Assembly: GCF_001815935.1 (NCBI RefSeq)
Contig: NZ_KV823418.1
Coordinates: 28,922-92,921, forward strand
From: Corynebacterium sp. HMSC04H06
Lineage (GTDB): Bacteria; Actinomycetota; Actinomycetes; Mycobacteriales; Mycobacteriaceae
Direction of reading: 5' to 3'
DNA: 64,000 nucleotides
This document shows, one piece after another, positions 1-7,734 of this stretch. Within the stretch, counting starts at the first letter, position 1; each line of letters starts with the position of its first letter. Made by a program: the position numbers and the translations under genes. The notes under the pieces were generated by a model, which did no database searches, had not been told where the DNA came from, and saw only the letters and a list, made by a program, of their open reading frames with translations.

Positions 1-984
1 GTCGATGAGCAGCGGGACGAAGACCCACGAGATGGCGGCCAGCGCGAAGATGATCGCAACGCGGATCTGCGGGGCGGTCCACGGGCCCATGTCCTTGATT
101 TCCTGGTCGATGAGCTCCTTGCCGCCCGGGATCTGTTTCATCTCCGGCGGGAAGACGGTAATCAGCACGACCCAGGCCAGGAAGGTGAAGATGATGGCCA
201 CCGGCATGCCGACCATCATCCACTGGGCGAAGCCGATCTCAATGCCGTGGGTTTCCTTCATGTAGCCGGCCAGCAGCAGGTTAGGCGGGGTACCGATGAG
301 GGTGCCCAGGGAGCCGATGGAGGCCGAGTAGGCAATCGCCAGCATCAGGGCGGTGGCGAACCGCTTCTGGTTCTTCATGCCGCCCACCGTGTCGGCGGTC
401 AGCTGCAGCACGGACATGCCGATGGGCAGCATGACCACCGCGGTCGCGGTGTTGGAAACCCACATGGACAAAAAGCCGGTGGAGATCATGAAGCCCAGGA
501 TGAGGCGCTTGGGCGAGGTACCCACCAGCTTGACCACCATCAGTGCCATGCGCCGGTGGACGTTCCAGCGCTGCAGCGACAGCGCGACGAGGAAGCCGCC
601 CAAGAACAGGAAGATGGTGGACGAGGCGTACGGCGAGGACACGTCGGAAATCTCACCGACCCCGGCCAGCGGGAAGACGGCCAGCGGGATGAGCGCGGTC
701 GCGGCCAGCGGCAGGGCCTCGGTCATCCACCAGGCACCCATCAGGATGGTCACTGCCGCGACGGTGCGCAGAGCCAGGTGACTGTACTCCGCGTCCGGAT
801 CCGCGCCGCTGGAGTTCATCACGGTCTCCACCGAGCTGGCCGGGAAGATGAAGAAGACAATAATGGCGAGCGCGAGGCCGCCGACGATCCCGATGAGCTG
901 GCGGCGCAGTTCACCCTTCTTGACGCCTTTGTCCTCTTCGCCTTCTGCGTGGGCGGTGGACTCGTGAGTCTGTGGAGTTGTCAT
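1..984 (-). CDS. DASS-family (SLC13) sodium:anion/dicarboxylate symporter, 3' end outside window
   Basis: Inner-membrane symporter of the divalent anion:Na+ family, which imports dicarboxylates such as succinate, malate or fumarate, or sulfate. The first 328 codons are present; the C-terminus lies beyond base 1. After a charged, His/Glu-rich cytoplasmic N-terminus come several hydrophobic segments. The family-defining Ser-Asn-Thr signature sits at residues 177-179 (context WVSNTATAVVMLPI) and a GTPPN re-entrant loop at 231-235. The ATG at 984 is the first Met before the conserved region; the Shine-Dalgarno sequence is poor. Corynebacterium glutamicum has a similar dicarboxylate importer, DccT, but the substrate cannot be read from sequence. 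Upstream lie three 16-bp repeats and a GlxR-like site. Confidence 0.85.
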   Translation of the reverse strand, partial: MTTPQTHESTAHAEGEEDKGVKKGELRRQLIGIVGGLALAIIVFFIFPASSVETVMNSSGADPDAEYSHLALRTVAAVTILMGAWWMTEALPLAATALIPLAVFPLAGVGEISDVSSPYASSTIFLFLGGFLVALSLQRWNVHRRMALMVVKLVGTSPKRLILGFMISTGFLSMWVSNTATAVVMLPIGMSVLQLTADTVGGMKNQKRFATALMLAIAYSASIGSLGTLIGTPPNLLLAGYMKETHGIEIGFAQWMMVGMPVAIIFTFLAWVVLITVFPPEMKQIPGGKELIDQEIKDMGPWTAPQIRVAIIFALAAISWVFVPLLID

Positions 985-1014
985 GGGGAAACACCAATCT
1001 GTGAGACTGAGATA

Positions 1015-1059
1015 TAGCGCCTAGGTGATGTAGCGCCTCTGCGATTTAGCGCCTAGGTG
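1015..1059. repeat. Three tandem 16-bp-spaced repeats (TAGCGCCTAGGTG)
   Basis: Copies start at 1015, 1031 and 1047, exactly 16 bp apart. The outer two read TAGCGCCTAGGTG and the middle one TAGCGCCTCTGCG; the first eight bases are invariant. They lie 31-75 bp upstream of the symporter start, inside the likely promoter or leader. They could be regulator sites on successive helical faces or a micro-duplication; function is not known. Confidence 0.6.
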
Positions 1060-1125
1060 TGCGCATATGGGGTAAGGAAACAAACAACACTTTGTTGCCT
1101 AATGTGGGGAACTTTACAAAACTTG

Positions 1126-1141
1126 TGTCACATATGCCACA
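1126..1141. promoter_or_regulatory. Candidate GlxR (CRP-type) binding site
   Basis: TGTCACATATGCCACA matches the GlxR/CRP consensus TGTGA-N6-TCACA at 8 of 10 specified positions. It lies about 140 bp upstream of the anion symporter. GlxR is the cAMP-responsive global regulator of corynebacteria and often controls organic-acid uptake. This is a visual match only, not scored against a matrix. Confidence 0.4.
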
Positions 1142-1223
1142 ACCCAGCCGCTTGGCCACCCCCGAAAACGGCCCGCGCGGGGTCGACTAGTCAACCGCTC
1201 ACACCCGGGGACTCCCCCGGCCC

Positions 1224-2588
1224 CTAAATACCCAGAACAGCCTTGGCGATGAAGAAGTAGATGATGAGGCCGGTGGCGTCGCAGAAGGTGGAAATGAACG
1301 GGTTGGAAAAGACCGCCGGGTCCGCGCCCACGGCCTTGGCCAGGATCGGCATCATCCCACCCACCGTGGCGGACATGGAACAGACCAAGAACAGCGTGAT
1401 GCCGATGACCAGGCCGATGTCGAAGCCGTAGGCCAGCGTAGCCAGGCCGACGCCGAGCAGGCCGAGCACCGCGCCGAGCAGCATCCCCACGCGCAGCTCC
1501 CGCCACATCACCGCCAGGATGTCCTTTTTTCGCACGTCGCCTAGCGCCAGCGCGCGAGTGACGGTGGTGGCGGCCTGGTTTCCGGTATTGCCGCCGGTAC
1601 CGGTCAGCAGCGGGATAAACAGACTGAGCACCACGGCGGCCGCCAGGGTTTCCTCGAAGGCGTCGAGCACCTGGACGGTCAACAGAGCGGAGACCGCTAG
1701 CACCAACAGCCAGACAATGCGCGAGCGCACCAGCTTCAGCAGCGGGGTGGACATATACGGCTGCTGCAGGGCCTCAGTACCACCGGCGCGGGCGGAATCC
1801 TCGGAGTCCTCTTCTTCCACGATGTCCGTGGCATCATCCCATGTCAGCAGGCCGACCAGGCGCTTTGATTCGTCGACGATCGGCATGGCCAGCAAGTCCA
1901 GGGGCAAAAACCAACGGGCGGTTTCCTCCGCGTCGTCGTAGGCGTAGGCGAAGACTGGCTCGCGCATCAGGTCCTCGACCATGCGGTTGCCGCGGGCCAT
2001 GAAGAGCTCGCGGAAGCTGACCACGCCGACTAGGCGGCGGTCCTTGCGGGTGACCGGCAGGGTGTAGATAGTCTCGACGCCATCGGCAGTAGCGCGCAGC
2101 TTGGCCAACGCCTCATCCACGGTCATCTCCCGGTAGATCTCCGGGACCTCCGGGGACATGCGGCGGCCGACCGAACCCTTCGGGTAGCCCAGCACGACAC
2201 CGGTGACATCCCGCTCGGTCTTGTCCAGCGAGCGCAGCAGGCGATCGGCGATCTCGGCGGGCAGCTCGTCCAGCAGGGAGACTCGGTCGTCTGGGTCGAG
2301 CTCGTCGAAGAAGGCGTAGACGTCGGCGTTGCCCAGCTCGTCGATGATATCGGCCTGGTGCGCTGAGTCCAGCGCGTCGAAGACCTCGATGGACTTGTCC
2401 CGCGGCAACAGGCGCAGCACCACGGCCGCACGGACGTTGTTCTGGCGCTCGACCAGCGCCACGATGTCCTGGATGGGAGGCGTGTCCAGGAGCCTTTGCA
2501 TGTCCGGCGCCGCTTTCGGATCGATTTCCCCTTCGGTCCGCAGCAAATCCTCTAGCCGATCGATGGCCTCGTCTACCGAATTGCTCAT
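1224..2588 (-). CDS. mgtE: Magnesium transporter MgtE
   Basis: Mg2+-gated magnesium channel/transporter of the inner membrane, 454 aa, the usual length. The order is an acidic N-domain of MgtE superhelical repeats (about residues 10-130, rich in Asp/Glu and Leu), a tandem CBS pair (about 140-255, with the MSPEVPEIYREMTVDEAL start), then a five-helix membrane domain (about 285-454) containing the conserved TGTGGNTGNQAATT pore segment. The ATG at 2588 follows GGGAGGTGG at good spacing and is preferred over a possible start nine codons upstream. It is transcribed alone. In the family, the CBS and N domains sense cytosolic Mg2+ and close the pore. Confidence 0.93.
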   Translation of the reverse strand: MSNSVDEAIDRLEDLLRTEGEIDPKAAPDMQRLLDTPPIQDIVALVERQNNVRAAVVLRLLPRDKSIEVFDALDSAHQADIIDELGNADVYAFFDELDPDDRVSLLDELPAEIADRLLRSLDKTERDVTGVVLGYPKGSVGRRMSPEVPEIYREMTVDEALAKLRATADGVETIYTLPVTRKDRRLVGVVSFRELFMARGNRMVEDLMREPVFAYAYDDAEETARWFLPLDLLAMPIVDESKRLVGLLTWDDATDIVEEEDSEDSARAGGTEALQQPYMSTPLLKLVRSRIVWLLVLAVSALLTVQVLDAFEETLAAAVVLSLFIPLLTGTGGNTGNQAATTVTRALALGDVRKKDILAVMWRELRVGMLLGAVLGLLGVGLATLAYGFDIGLVIGITLFLVCSMSATVGGMMPILAKAVGADPAVFSNPFISTFCDATGLIIYFFIAKAVLGI

Positions 2589-2777
2589 GTCCGCCACCTC
2601 CCTTGATATCCACACTGATTGACGTTGGTTCGGTGCCGGGGTTCCCGGCGTGCCTTGCTAAGAATAAACCCAAAGTGCGGAGTTTGGGCAACGGACGCGA
2701 CTGCCAGTCTTTTGCGCCTTTCAATGCACCGCGTCAACCGGCCTAACCACCGGCGGGCGCGGTGTAGTCTGTAGCCC

Positions 2778-3740
2778 ATGCCCACTCCGACCATTAACGT
2801 CAGCGCCGTCATTTTCCGCAACCGCACCGGGCAGGTGCTCACCGTCCGCAAGGCTGGCACCGAGCTCTTCCAGTTCCCCGGAGGGAAGCCGGAGCCGGGC
2901 GAAAACGCCCTTAAGGCCGCGGTGCGCGAGGTGGCCGAGGAGCTGGGTGTGGAACTTGCCGGCGCGGCGTTGAAGGAGCTCGGCACGTTTGACGCCCCGG
3001 CGGCCAACGAGGCCGGGCACGCCGTGTCTGCCACGGTCTTTAGCTACCCCTACGAGGTCTCCGCCCGGGCCAGCCACGAGATCGCCGAGCTGGCCTGGGT
3101 CAACCCGCACGCGCCGGAAAAGCCGCTCGCCCCGCTGCTGGCCGAGGAGGTTTTCCCGGCACTGGCGGCGAGAACCGCCCCGCGCGCACTGGCGGTGTAC
3201 ACGGGGGCGAGCACCGGCACGGACCCGCACAACCTGGAGCTGGCGCGGGAGCTGGGTACCGCGCTGGGCACGCACGGGGTGCGCCTTATCTACGGCGGCG
3301 GCAAGGTCGGGCTGATGGGCGCGGTGGCGGACGCCGCCCACGCCGCCGGCGCGCCCATCACCGGGGTCATCCCCCAGCACCTGGTGGACGGCGAGATCGC
3401 CCACCCGGGGCTTGACCGGCTGGAAGTGGTAGAGACCATGCACGAGCGCAAGCAGCGCATGAGCGAGCTGGCCGAGGCCTGCGTGGCGCTGCCGGGCGGC
3501 GCCGGGACCTTGGACGAGTTCTTCGACGTCTGGACCCGCCAGCAGCTGGGCCTGCACGCCACGCCCCTGGCCCTGTTCGGCGCGGCCTTCTGGGCCCCAC
3601 TGGTGGACCTGCTGGACCACCTGGTGGAGCAAGGCCTGGTGCGCGCCACCGACCGGGACAGCCTCATCGTGGCGGACACAGCCGAGGAGCTCTTCGTAAA
3701 GCTGGACCGCTGGGTCGCGCCCCGGCCCAAGTGGTCCTAG
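2778..3740 (+). CDS. Fusion protein: Nudix hydrolase domain + LOG-family phosphoribohydrolase
   Basis: Two enzymes in one 320-aa chain. Residues 1-130 form a Nudix domain with a complete Nudix box at 36-58 (GX5EX7REVXEELG), expected to hydrolyse a nucleoside diphosphate derivative. Residues from about 140 form a Rossmann-like LOG/TIGR00730 domain with GGGKVGLMG near 173-181 and the diagnostic PGGAGTLDE at 239-247. LOG enzymes cleave N6-modified AMP or other nucleotide 5'-monophosphates to a base and ribose 5-phosphate; many are misnamed lysine decarboxylases. A nucleotide clean-up or salvage role is inferred. A -10-like TAGTCT lies 7 nt before the ATG, suggesting leaderless translation. Its stop overlaps that of the convergent MFS gene by 4 nt. 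Confidence 0.85.
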   Translation: MPTPTINVSAVIFRNRTGQVLTVRKAGTELFQFPGGKPEPGENALKAAVREVAEELGVELAGAALKELGTFDAPAANEAGHAVSATVFSYPYEVSARASHEIAELAWVNPHAPEKPLAPLLAEEVFPALAARTAPRALAVYTGASTGTDPHNLELARELGTALGTHGVRLIYGGGKVGLMGAVADAAHAAGAPITGVIPQHLVDGEIAHPGLDRLEVVETMHERKQRMSELAEACVALPGGAGTLDEFFDVWTRQQLGLHATPLALFGAAFWAPLVDLLDHLVEQGLVRATDRDSLIVADTAEELFVKLDRWVAPRPKWS

Positions 3741-5239
3741 CGCCGGCGCCCCACCCGGTCGGCCACGCCGAAGCCCAGGGCCGCCAGGCAGACCGCGGTA
3801 ATCATGGCGAAGCCCATGATGATGGCCCCGGGCCAATCGGCGTCGGTGTTGCCCAGGGTGGCAAAGACGATGGCGGTGGTCACCGCCAGCCCGACCGCGG
3901 TGCCGATCCGCTGCCCGGTCTGCATGACCGCGCCGGAGGAGCCGGCGTAGTTGGCGGGCACCTCGGCCAGCGTCAGCGTCTGGTTCGGGGAGACCACCGC
4001 GCCCTGGCCGGCGCCGACGAAGCACAGGGTGAGCACCAGCCACCACTCGCTGACGGACCAATGCGTGGTCCCCCAAATCACCGCGATGGTCGTCACCAGA
4101 CCGAAAAGCGTGGTCAGCATGCCGATAATCACCACGCGGCGCCCGTAGACCGAGACGCTCTTGCCGGCCAGGGTGGCGGTCACGGAGTTCAGCAGCGCCG
4201 AGGGCAGGCCCACACAGCCGGCCACCAGCGCGGAGTAGCCCAGCCCGTTCTGGAAATACAGCGCGACCAGCACCCAGATGCTGGTAATGCCCATGAACCA
4301 CAGCGTGGCGATGATGGTGCCGTTGCGGAAGGTAAAGGTCTGGAAGATTCCCAGGTCCACCATCGGCTCGTGGCCGGTGGACTTATGGTGGCGCTCCCAG
4401 GCCACCCAGATGGCCACGCAGACCGCCCCGGCCGGTAGGAGGGCCCAGACCCACCGCGAGCCGGAGGATTCCACGAACGGGAAGAGCACGCACAGCACCG
4501 CCAGCCCCAGCAACAGCGCACCGACCGGGTCCAGGGACTTAAACGCCTGCCAGGCCCCAACCTTCTCCCCGGCGCTGTCGCGCACCCTGGAAAACAGCGG
4601 CCGCGGGAACCACATGAGCCCTAGGACGATGGCCAGAAGCCCGATGGGGAAATTGACCAGCATGGTCAGGCGCCAACCCAGGTCCGCGCCGCCGACACGG
4701 ATGAGGAAGCCGCCCAGCACCGGCCCGATGGCCACCGCCACGCCCACGGTGGAGCCGAAATAGCCGAAGGCTCGCCCACGTTCCGCCCCGCGGAAGTACT
4801 GCTGGATCATGCCCACGCCCTGCGGGTTGAGCAGGCCCGCGCCAATGCCCTGGATGAAGCGGGACAGGTTCAGCGACTCGGCGTTCGGCGCGAAACCCGC
4901 GGAGGCACTAGCCAGGGTATAGATAGCGATACCGACGAGGAAGATGCCGCCGCGGCCCACCAAGTCCCCGGCGCGCCCGGCGGCCACCAGCACCACGCCG
5001 AAGGTGAGCGCGTAACCGGACAGCACCCACTGCACGTCGGAGTCGCTGGCGTCCAGGCCGGCCTGGATGGACGGCAGGGCCACGTTGACAATGGACACGC
5101 TAATCAGCGACATGAAGATCGCGACGAGCAGGACGATGAGTACGCGCCACCGGGCGGGATCCTGCCCGGCCGGGTGCTCCGAGGCATTCGCCTCCGATAC
5201 TGTGGATGCGTTTTTGTCTGGCCGCCCGGATTTTGTCAT
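3737..5239 (-). CDS. MFS transporter, DHA2 (14-helix) drug exporter type
   Basis: Proton-driven exporter of the major facilitator superfamily, 500 aa. Length and hydrophobic pattern fit the 14-helix DHA2 family. Helix 1 carries SVSIVNVALPSI, followed by VQWVLSGYALTFGVVLVAAGRAGDLVGRG, which is motif A of this group; the antiporter motif C region follows near GIGAGLLNPQGV. The ATG at 5239 is chosen over an upstream non-ATG start because TATAAG lies exactly 7 nt before it, giving a leaderless mRNA. The N-terminal 40 residues are hydrophilic. Substrate is unknown; such pumps export dyes, antiseptics or small antibiotics. It converges on the Nudix-LOG gene. Confidence 0.85.
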   Translation of the reverse strand: MTKSGRPDKNASTVSEANASEHPAGQDPARWRVLIVLLVAIFMSLISVSIVNVALPSIQAGLDASDSDVQWVLSGYALTFGVVLVAAGRAGDLVGRGGIFLVGIAIYTLASASAGFAPNAESLNLSRFIQGIGAGLLNPQGVGMIQQYFRGAERGRAFGYFGSTVGVAVAIGPVLGGFLIRVGGADLGWRLTMLVNFPIGLLAIVLGLMWFPRPLFSRVRDSAGEKVGAWQAFKSLDPVGALLLGLAVLCVLFPFVESSGSRWVWALLPAGAVCVAIWVAWERHHKSTGHEPMVDLGIFQTFTFRNGTIIATLWFMGITSIWVLVALYFQNGLGYSALVAGCVGLPSALLNSVTATLAGKSVSVYGRRVVIIGMLTTLFGLVTTIAVIWGTTHWSVSEWWLVLTLCFVGAGQGAVVSPNQTLTLAEVPANYAGSSGAVMQTGQRIGTAVGLAVTTAIVFATLGNTDADWPGAIIMGFAMITAVCLAALGFGVADRVGRRR

Positions 5240-5358
5240 TACACTACTTATACTCTGCTCACGCAGATTCGCAATCCGCCGTGACAAGGCCTGCACAAAG
5301 CCAAAAACGCCCGCGTCCCGAGGAATAAGCTACCTCGGAGCGCGGGCGGAAAATGCGG

Positions 5359-5447
5359 CGGAGACGAGAGGATTTGAACCTCCGGCCCTCCGTTAAGAGG
5401 GCAACTCATTAGCAGTGAGCCCCATTCGGCCGCTCTGGCACGTCTCC
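5359..5447 (-). tRNA. tRNA-Ser (anticodon GCU)
   Basis: An 89-nt class-II tRNA on the minus strand. The acceptor stem GGAGACG pairs with CGTCTCC at the two ends. The anticodon arm is GCTCA-CTGCTAA-TGAGT, giving GCU and reading AGC/AGU. A long variable arm and a GGTTCAAATCC T-arm are visible. CCA is not encoded. Confidence 0.95.
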
Positions 5448-5763
5448 AGCGTAAAACGCGGTGCTTCTAGCTAGCGCGAACCAGCCGTCGCACCATGAGT
5501 TACGAAGATTTAGGGTACCTGTTAACCAAAACAGAAACAAACTCACCCCTCCCTACCGCCGCGGGAAGGTCCGCGGGCATCGCGAGCCAGGGAAGATCCT
5601 GCCGACGTAGTGACCTTCACACTTTTCTCGGCATTATCGGAAGGCAGGACGTTTACAGCACGAGCCACCACCCCTGCACCGCAAGGGCTCAAGGCCTTCG
5701 GCCCGACCACCGCAGATTTCGATTTCGGCCCGCGCGGGCCCCGCAACCCCTAAGGTTAAGTCC
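5448..5763. other. Intergenic region without a supported gene
   Basis: 316 bp between tRNA-Ser and the aminotransferase. It must hold the tRNA promoter on the minus strand and, at its right end, the -10-like TAAGGT (5751-5756) of the aminotransferase. An open frame of about 90 codons runs through it on the plus strand but has no ribosome-binding site or recognisable domain. No SRP RNA core was seen. Confidence 0.5.
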
Positions 5764-6822
5764 ATGATTCGTCCTGATCTTTCCTCCCTACCCGTCTACC
5801 GGCCCGGCGCGCGCAACGAGGACGCCGTGAAACTGTCCTCCAACGAGGCCAACCACCCGCCGTTGCCGGCTGCGCAGGAAGCGATGAACCGGGCCGCCGC
5901 CGGGGCCAACCGCTACCCGGACATGGGCGCCGTGGCCCTGCGCGAGGCCCTGGCCCAGCACCTAGGCGTGGACTTCGACGAGGTGGCGGTAGGTACCGGC
6001 TCTTCGGCCATCTGCCAGCAACTGGTGCAGATCACCTCCACCGCCGAGAGCGAGGTCATCTTCCCGTGGCGCTCCTTCGAGGCCTACCCGATCTTCGTCC
6101 AGGTGGTCGGCGCGCAGCCGGTGGCCGTCCCGCTGGGAGCGGACCACAGCATGGACCTGGCCGCGATGGCCGGCGCCATCACCGAGCGCACCAGCCTGAT
6201 TTTCCTGTGCAACCCGAATAACCCGACGGGCACCACCATCACCAACCAGGAGTTCACCGACTTCATGGACAAGGTGCCCGGCGACGTCATCGTCGCGCTC
6301 GACGAGGCCTACTTCGAGTACAACCGCGCCGCGGATACCCCGGACGTCAGCCAGTACCTGCACCGGTACCCGAACCTGGTGGGCATGCGGACGTTTTCCA
6401 AGGCCTACGGCCTGGCCGGGGTGCGCGTGGGCTACGCCTTCGGCGCCGCGAATATCATCGCCGCGCTCAACCAGGTGGCCGTGCCGTTTTCCATCAACGC
6501 CGTGGGCCAGGCCGGCGCTCTGGCATCGCTGGCGGATGCTGCCGCGCTCCAGTCCCGCACCGACGAGGCGGTCGAGCAGCGCGAACGCGTCGCCGCCGAG
6601 CTGGCCGATTTCGGCAGCCCGCACTCGGAGGCCAACTTCGTGTGGCTACCGGCGCCGGCCATCGCCGCCTTCGGCACGCCGCAGGAGCTGGCCGAAAGGA
6701 TCGCGGCCGAGGGTGTGCTGGTGCGCGCTTTCGACGAGGGCATCCGCATCACCGTCACCACCACGGAGGAAACCGACGCGTTGGTAGCCGCCTTCCGCGC
6801 CGCCACGGCACAGGCGGACTAG
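5764..6822 (+). CDS. pat: PLP-dependent aminotransferase (aromatic / histidinol-phosphate type)
   Basis: Fold-type I aminotransferase of 352 aa, close to the HisC/Pat group. Visible features are the N-terminal KLSSNEANHPP segment, NPNNPTGT, DEAYFEY and the cofactor-lysine motif SKAYGLAGVRVGY, with the Schiff-base lysine at 213. In corynebacteria this subfamily (Pat) transaminates phenylpyruvate and related aromatic 2-oxoacids; histidinol-phosphate activity is possible. It is not in a his operon here, which favours pat over hisC. TAAGGT lies 7 nt upstream of the ATG, so the message is probably leaderless. Confidence 0.8.
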   Translation: MIRPDLSSLPVYRPGARNEDAVKLSSNEANHPPLPAAQEAMNRAAAGANRYPDMGAVALREALAQHLGVDFDEVAVGTGSSAICQQLVQITSTAESEVIFPWRSFEAYPIFVQVVGAQPVAVPLGADHSMDLAAMAGAITERTSLIFLCNPNNPTGTTITNQEFTDFMDKVPGDVIVALDEAYFEYNRAADTPDVSQYLHRYPNLVGMRTFSKAYGLAGVRVGYAFGAANIIAALNQVAVPFSINAVGQAGALASLADAAALQSRTDEAVEQRERVAAELADFGSPHSEANFVWLPAPAIAAFGTPQELAERIAAEGVLVRAFDEGIRITVTTTEETDALVAAFRAATAQAD

Positions 6823-6881
6823 GCGGTCACGGCGGGACCGCTAGAATGGGGCGAAACGTCAACCGCAAGGAGTGCCCCGCC

Positions 6882-7334
6882 ATGCGTACCCTCGTCAACC
6901 TGGCCCTGAACGTGGTGGCCATCGCGATCGCCCTGTGGGTCGTGGTCGCCTTCGTGCCGGGCGTGGACATCGTCCCGCCGGCGGCCAACGGCTTCAACGA
7001 AATTGGCTCGACCAACGAGCCCGGCTCCTCCGGCACATTCATCGCCGTGGCCATTGCCTTCATCGTGGTCAACGCGGTGGTTACCCCGGTGCTGCGGATC
7101 CTCGGCGCGCCGATTACCTGCCTGACGCTGGGACTATTCACCCTGGTCATCAACGGCGCCGTCCTGCTGCTGGTCGAGCGGCTACTCAACCAGCTGGATC
7201 TAGGCGTGGGCAACCTGGCCATCGACGGCTGGTGGCCGGCCATCCTGGGCGCGGTGGTGCTCTCGCTGGTCTCCGGCGTGGTCAACTTCTTCACCAGCCC
7301 GGTCCGGCGCCTGGCCAACGGCGGCCGCTCCTAG
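6882..7334 (+). CDS. Phage holin family IV-like small membrane protein
   Basis: A 150-aa protein with about four hydrophobic segments: residues 5-25 (LALNVVAIAIALWVVVAFV), then about 45-70, 75-100 and 115-140. It matches the size and pattern of the chromosomal phage-holin-IV-like proteins (YvlD type) common in actinobacteria; no lytic cassette is nearby, so it is not a prophage holin. A long hydrophilic loop follows helix 1. The start is the ATG preceded by CAAGGAG; an open frame extends further upstream into the aminotransferase gene without support. Its stop overlaps moaD by 4 nt. Confidence 0.65.
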   Translation: MRTLVNLALNVVAIAIALWVVVAFVPGVDIVPPAANGFNEIGSTNEPGSSGTFIAVAIAFIVVNAVVTPVLRILGAPITCLTLGLFTLVINGAVLLLVERLLNQLDLGVGNLAIDGWWPAILGAVVLSLVSGVVNFFTSPVRRLANGGRS

Positions 7335-7606
7335 CCGCCCGCGAAAGGCGGCAGGACGTCCACGCGGGTAACCCCTTCCAGCGCCACCCCGCGGTAGCTG
7401 TCGCCGGCGGCCGAACCGTCGACGAGGAAGGTGCAGCGCGGAAGGATTTCTTCCAGACCCATACCCGCTTCCGTGGTCCCTGGGTGCGCGGCGGCCAGCT
7501 GATCGAGCAGCTCGCCTAGGCGGGCGGGCACCTGCACGTCCGAGATCTGCTCCTGAGCCGTCCCGGCGGCGGCGCGGGCGGCCGCGAAATAGTGCACCTC
7601 CAACAT
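7331..7606 (-). CDS. moaD: Molybdopterin synthase small subunit MoaD / ThiS-like sulfur carrier
   Basis: A 91-aa beta-grasp sulfur carrier. It begins MLEVHYFAAARAAAG, typical of MoaD, and ends in the obligatory Gly-Gly (PPFAGG), whose terminal carboxylate is adenylylated by MoeB and thiocarboxylated before donating sulfur to MoaE for molybdopterin. The central region is slightly longer than classical MoaD. It is encoded opposite to moeA, mog, moaE and moeB, so it is not in their operon, but its place in this cluster supports the assignment. Confidence 0.85.
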   Translation of the reverse strand: MLEVHYFAAARAAAGTAQEQISDVQVPARLGELLDQLAAAHPGTTEAGMGLEEILPRCTFLVDGSAAGDSYRGVALEGVTRVDVLPPFAGG

Positions 7607-7734
7607 GGCCTCTACTATGCCGGGCTAGGCCGTACCTTGTCGAACCCACCACCCCAGCGCGCCTAGAACGCCCGTTCAGTCCGCGGCCAATTCTTTTCCG
7701 CGGCTGCCGCGCCGGGGCGGCTAAGATAGGGCCC

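Noticed and set aside
1015..1059. CRISPR array
   Set aside because: Repeats of 13 bp at 16-bp period leave no spacers and no cas genes are present; nowhere else in the window is there an array.
2721..4301. A 526-codon open frame antisense to the Nudix-LOG and MFS genes
   Set aside because: It has no domain and low-complexity His/Arg/Gly composition, as expected for the reverse strand of GC-rich coding DNA; both genes opposite have full family motifs.
5448..5763. SRP RNA or small gene next to tRNA-Ser
   Set aside because: The conserved SRP core (GGAAGCAG-type loop) was not found, and the 90-codon frame has no support.
6882..7334. Prophage holin
   Set aside because: No endolysin, capsid, integrase or att sites nearby; such holin-like proteins are common chromosomal membrane proteins.
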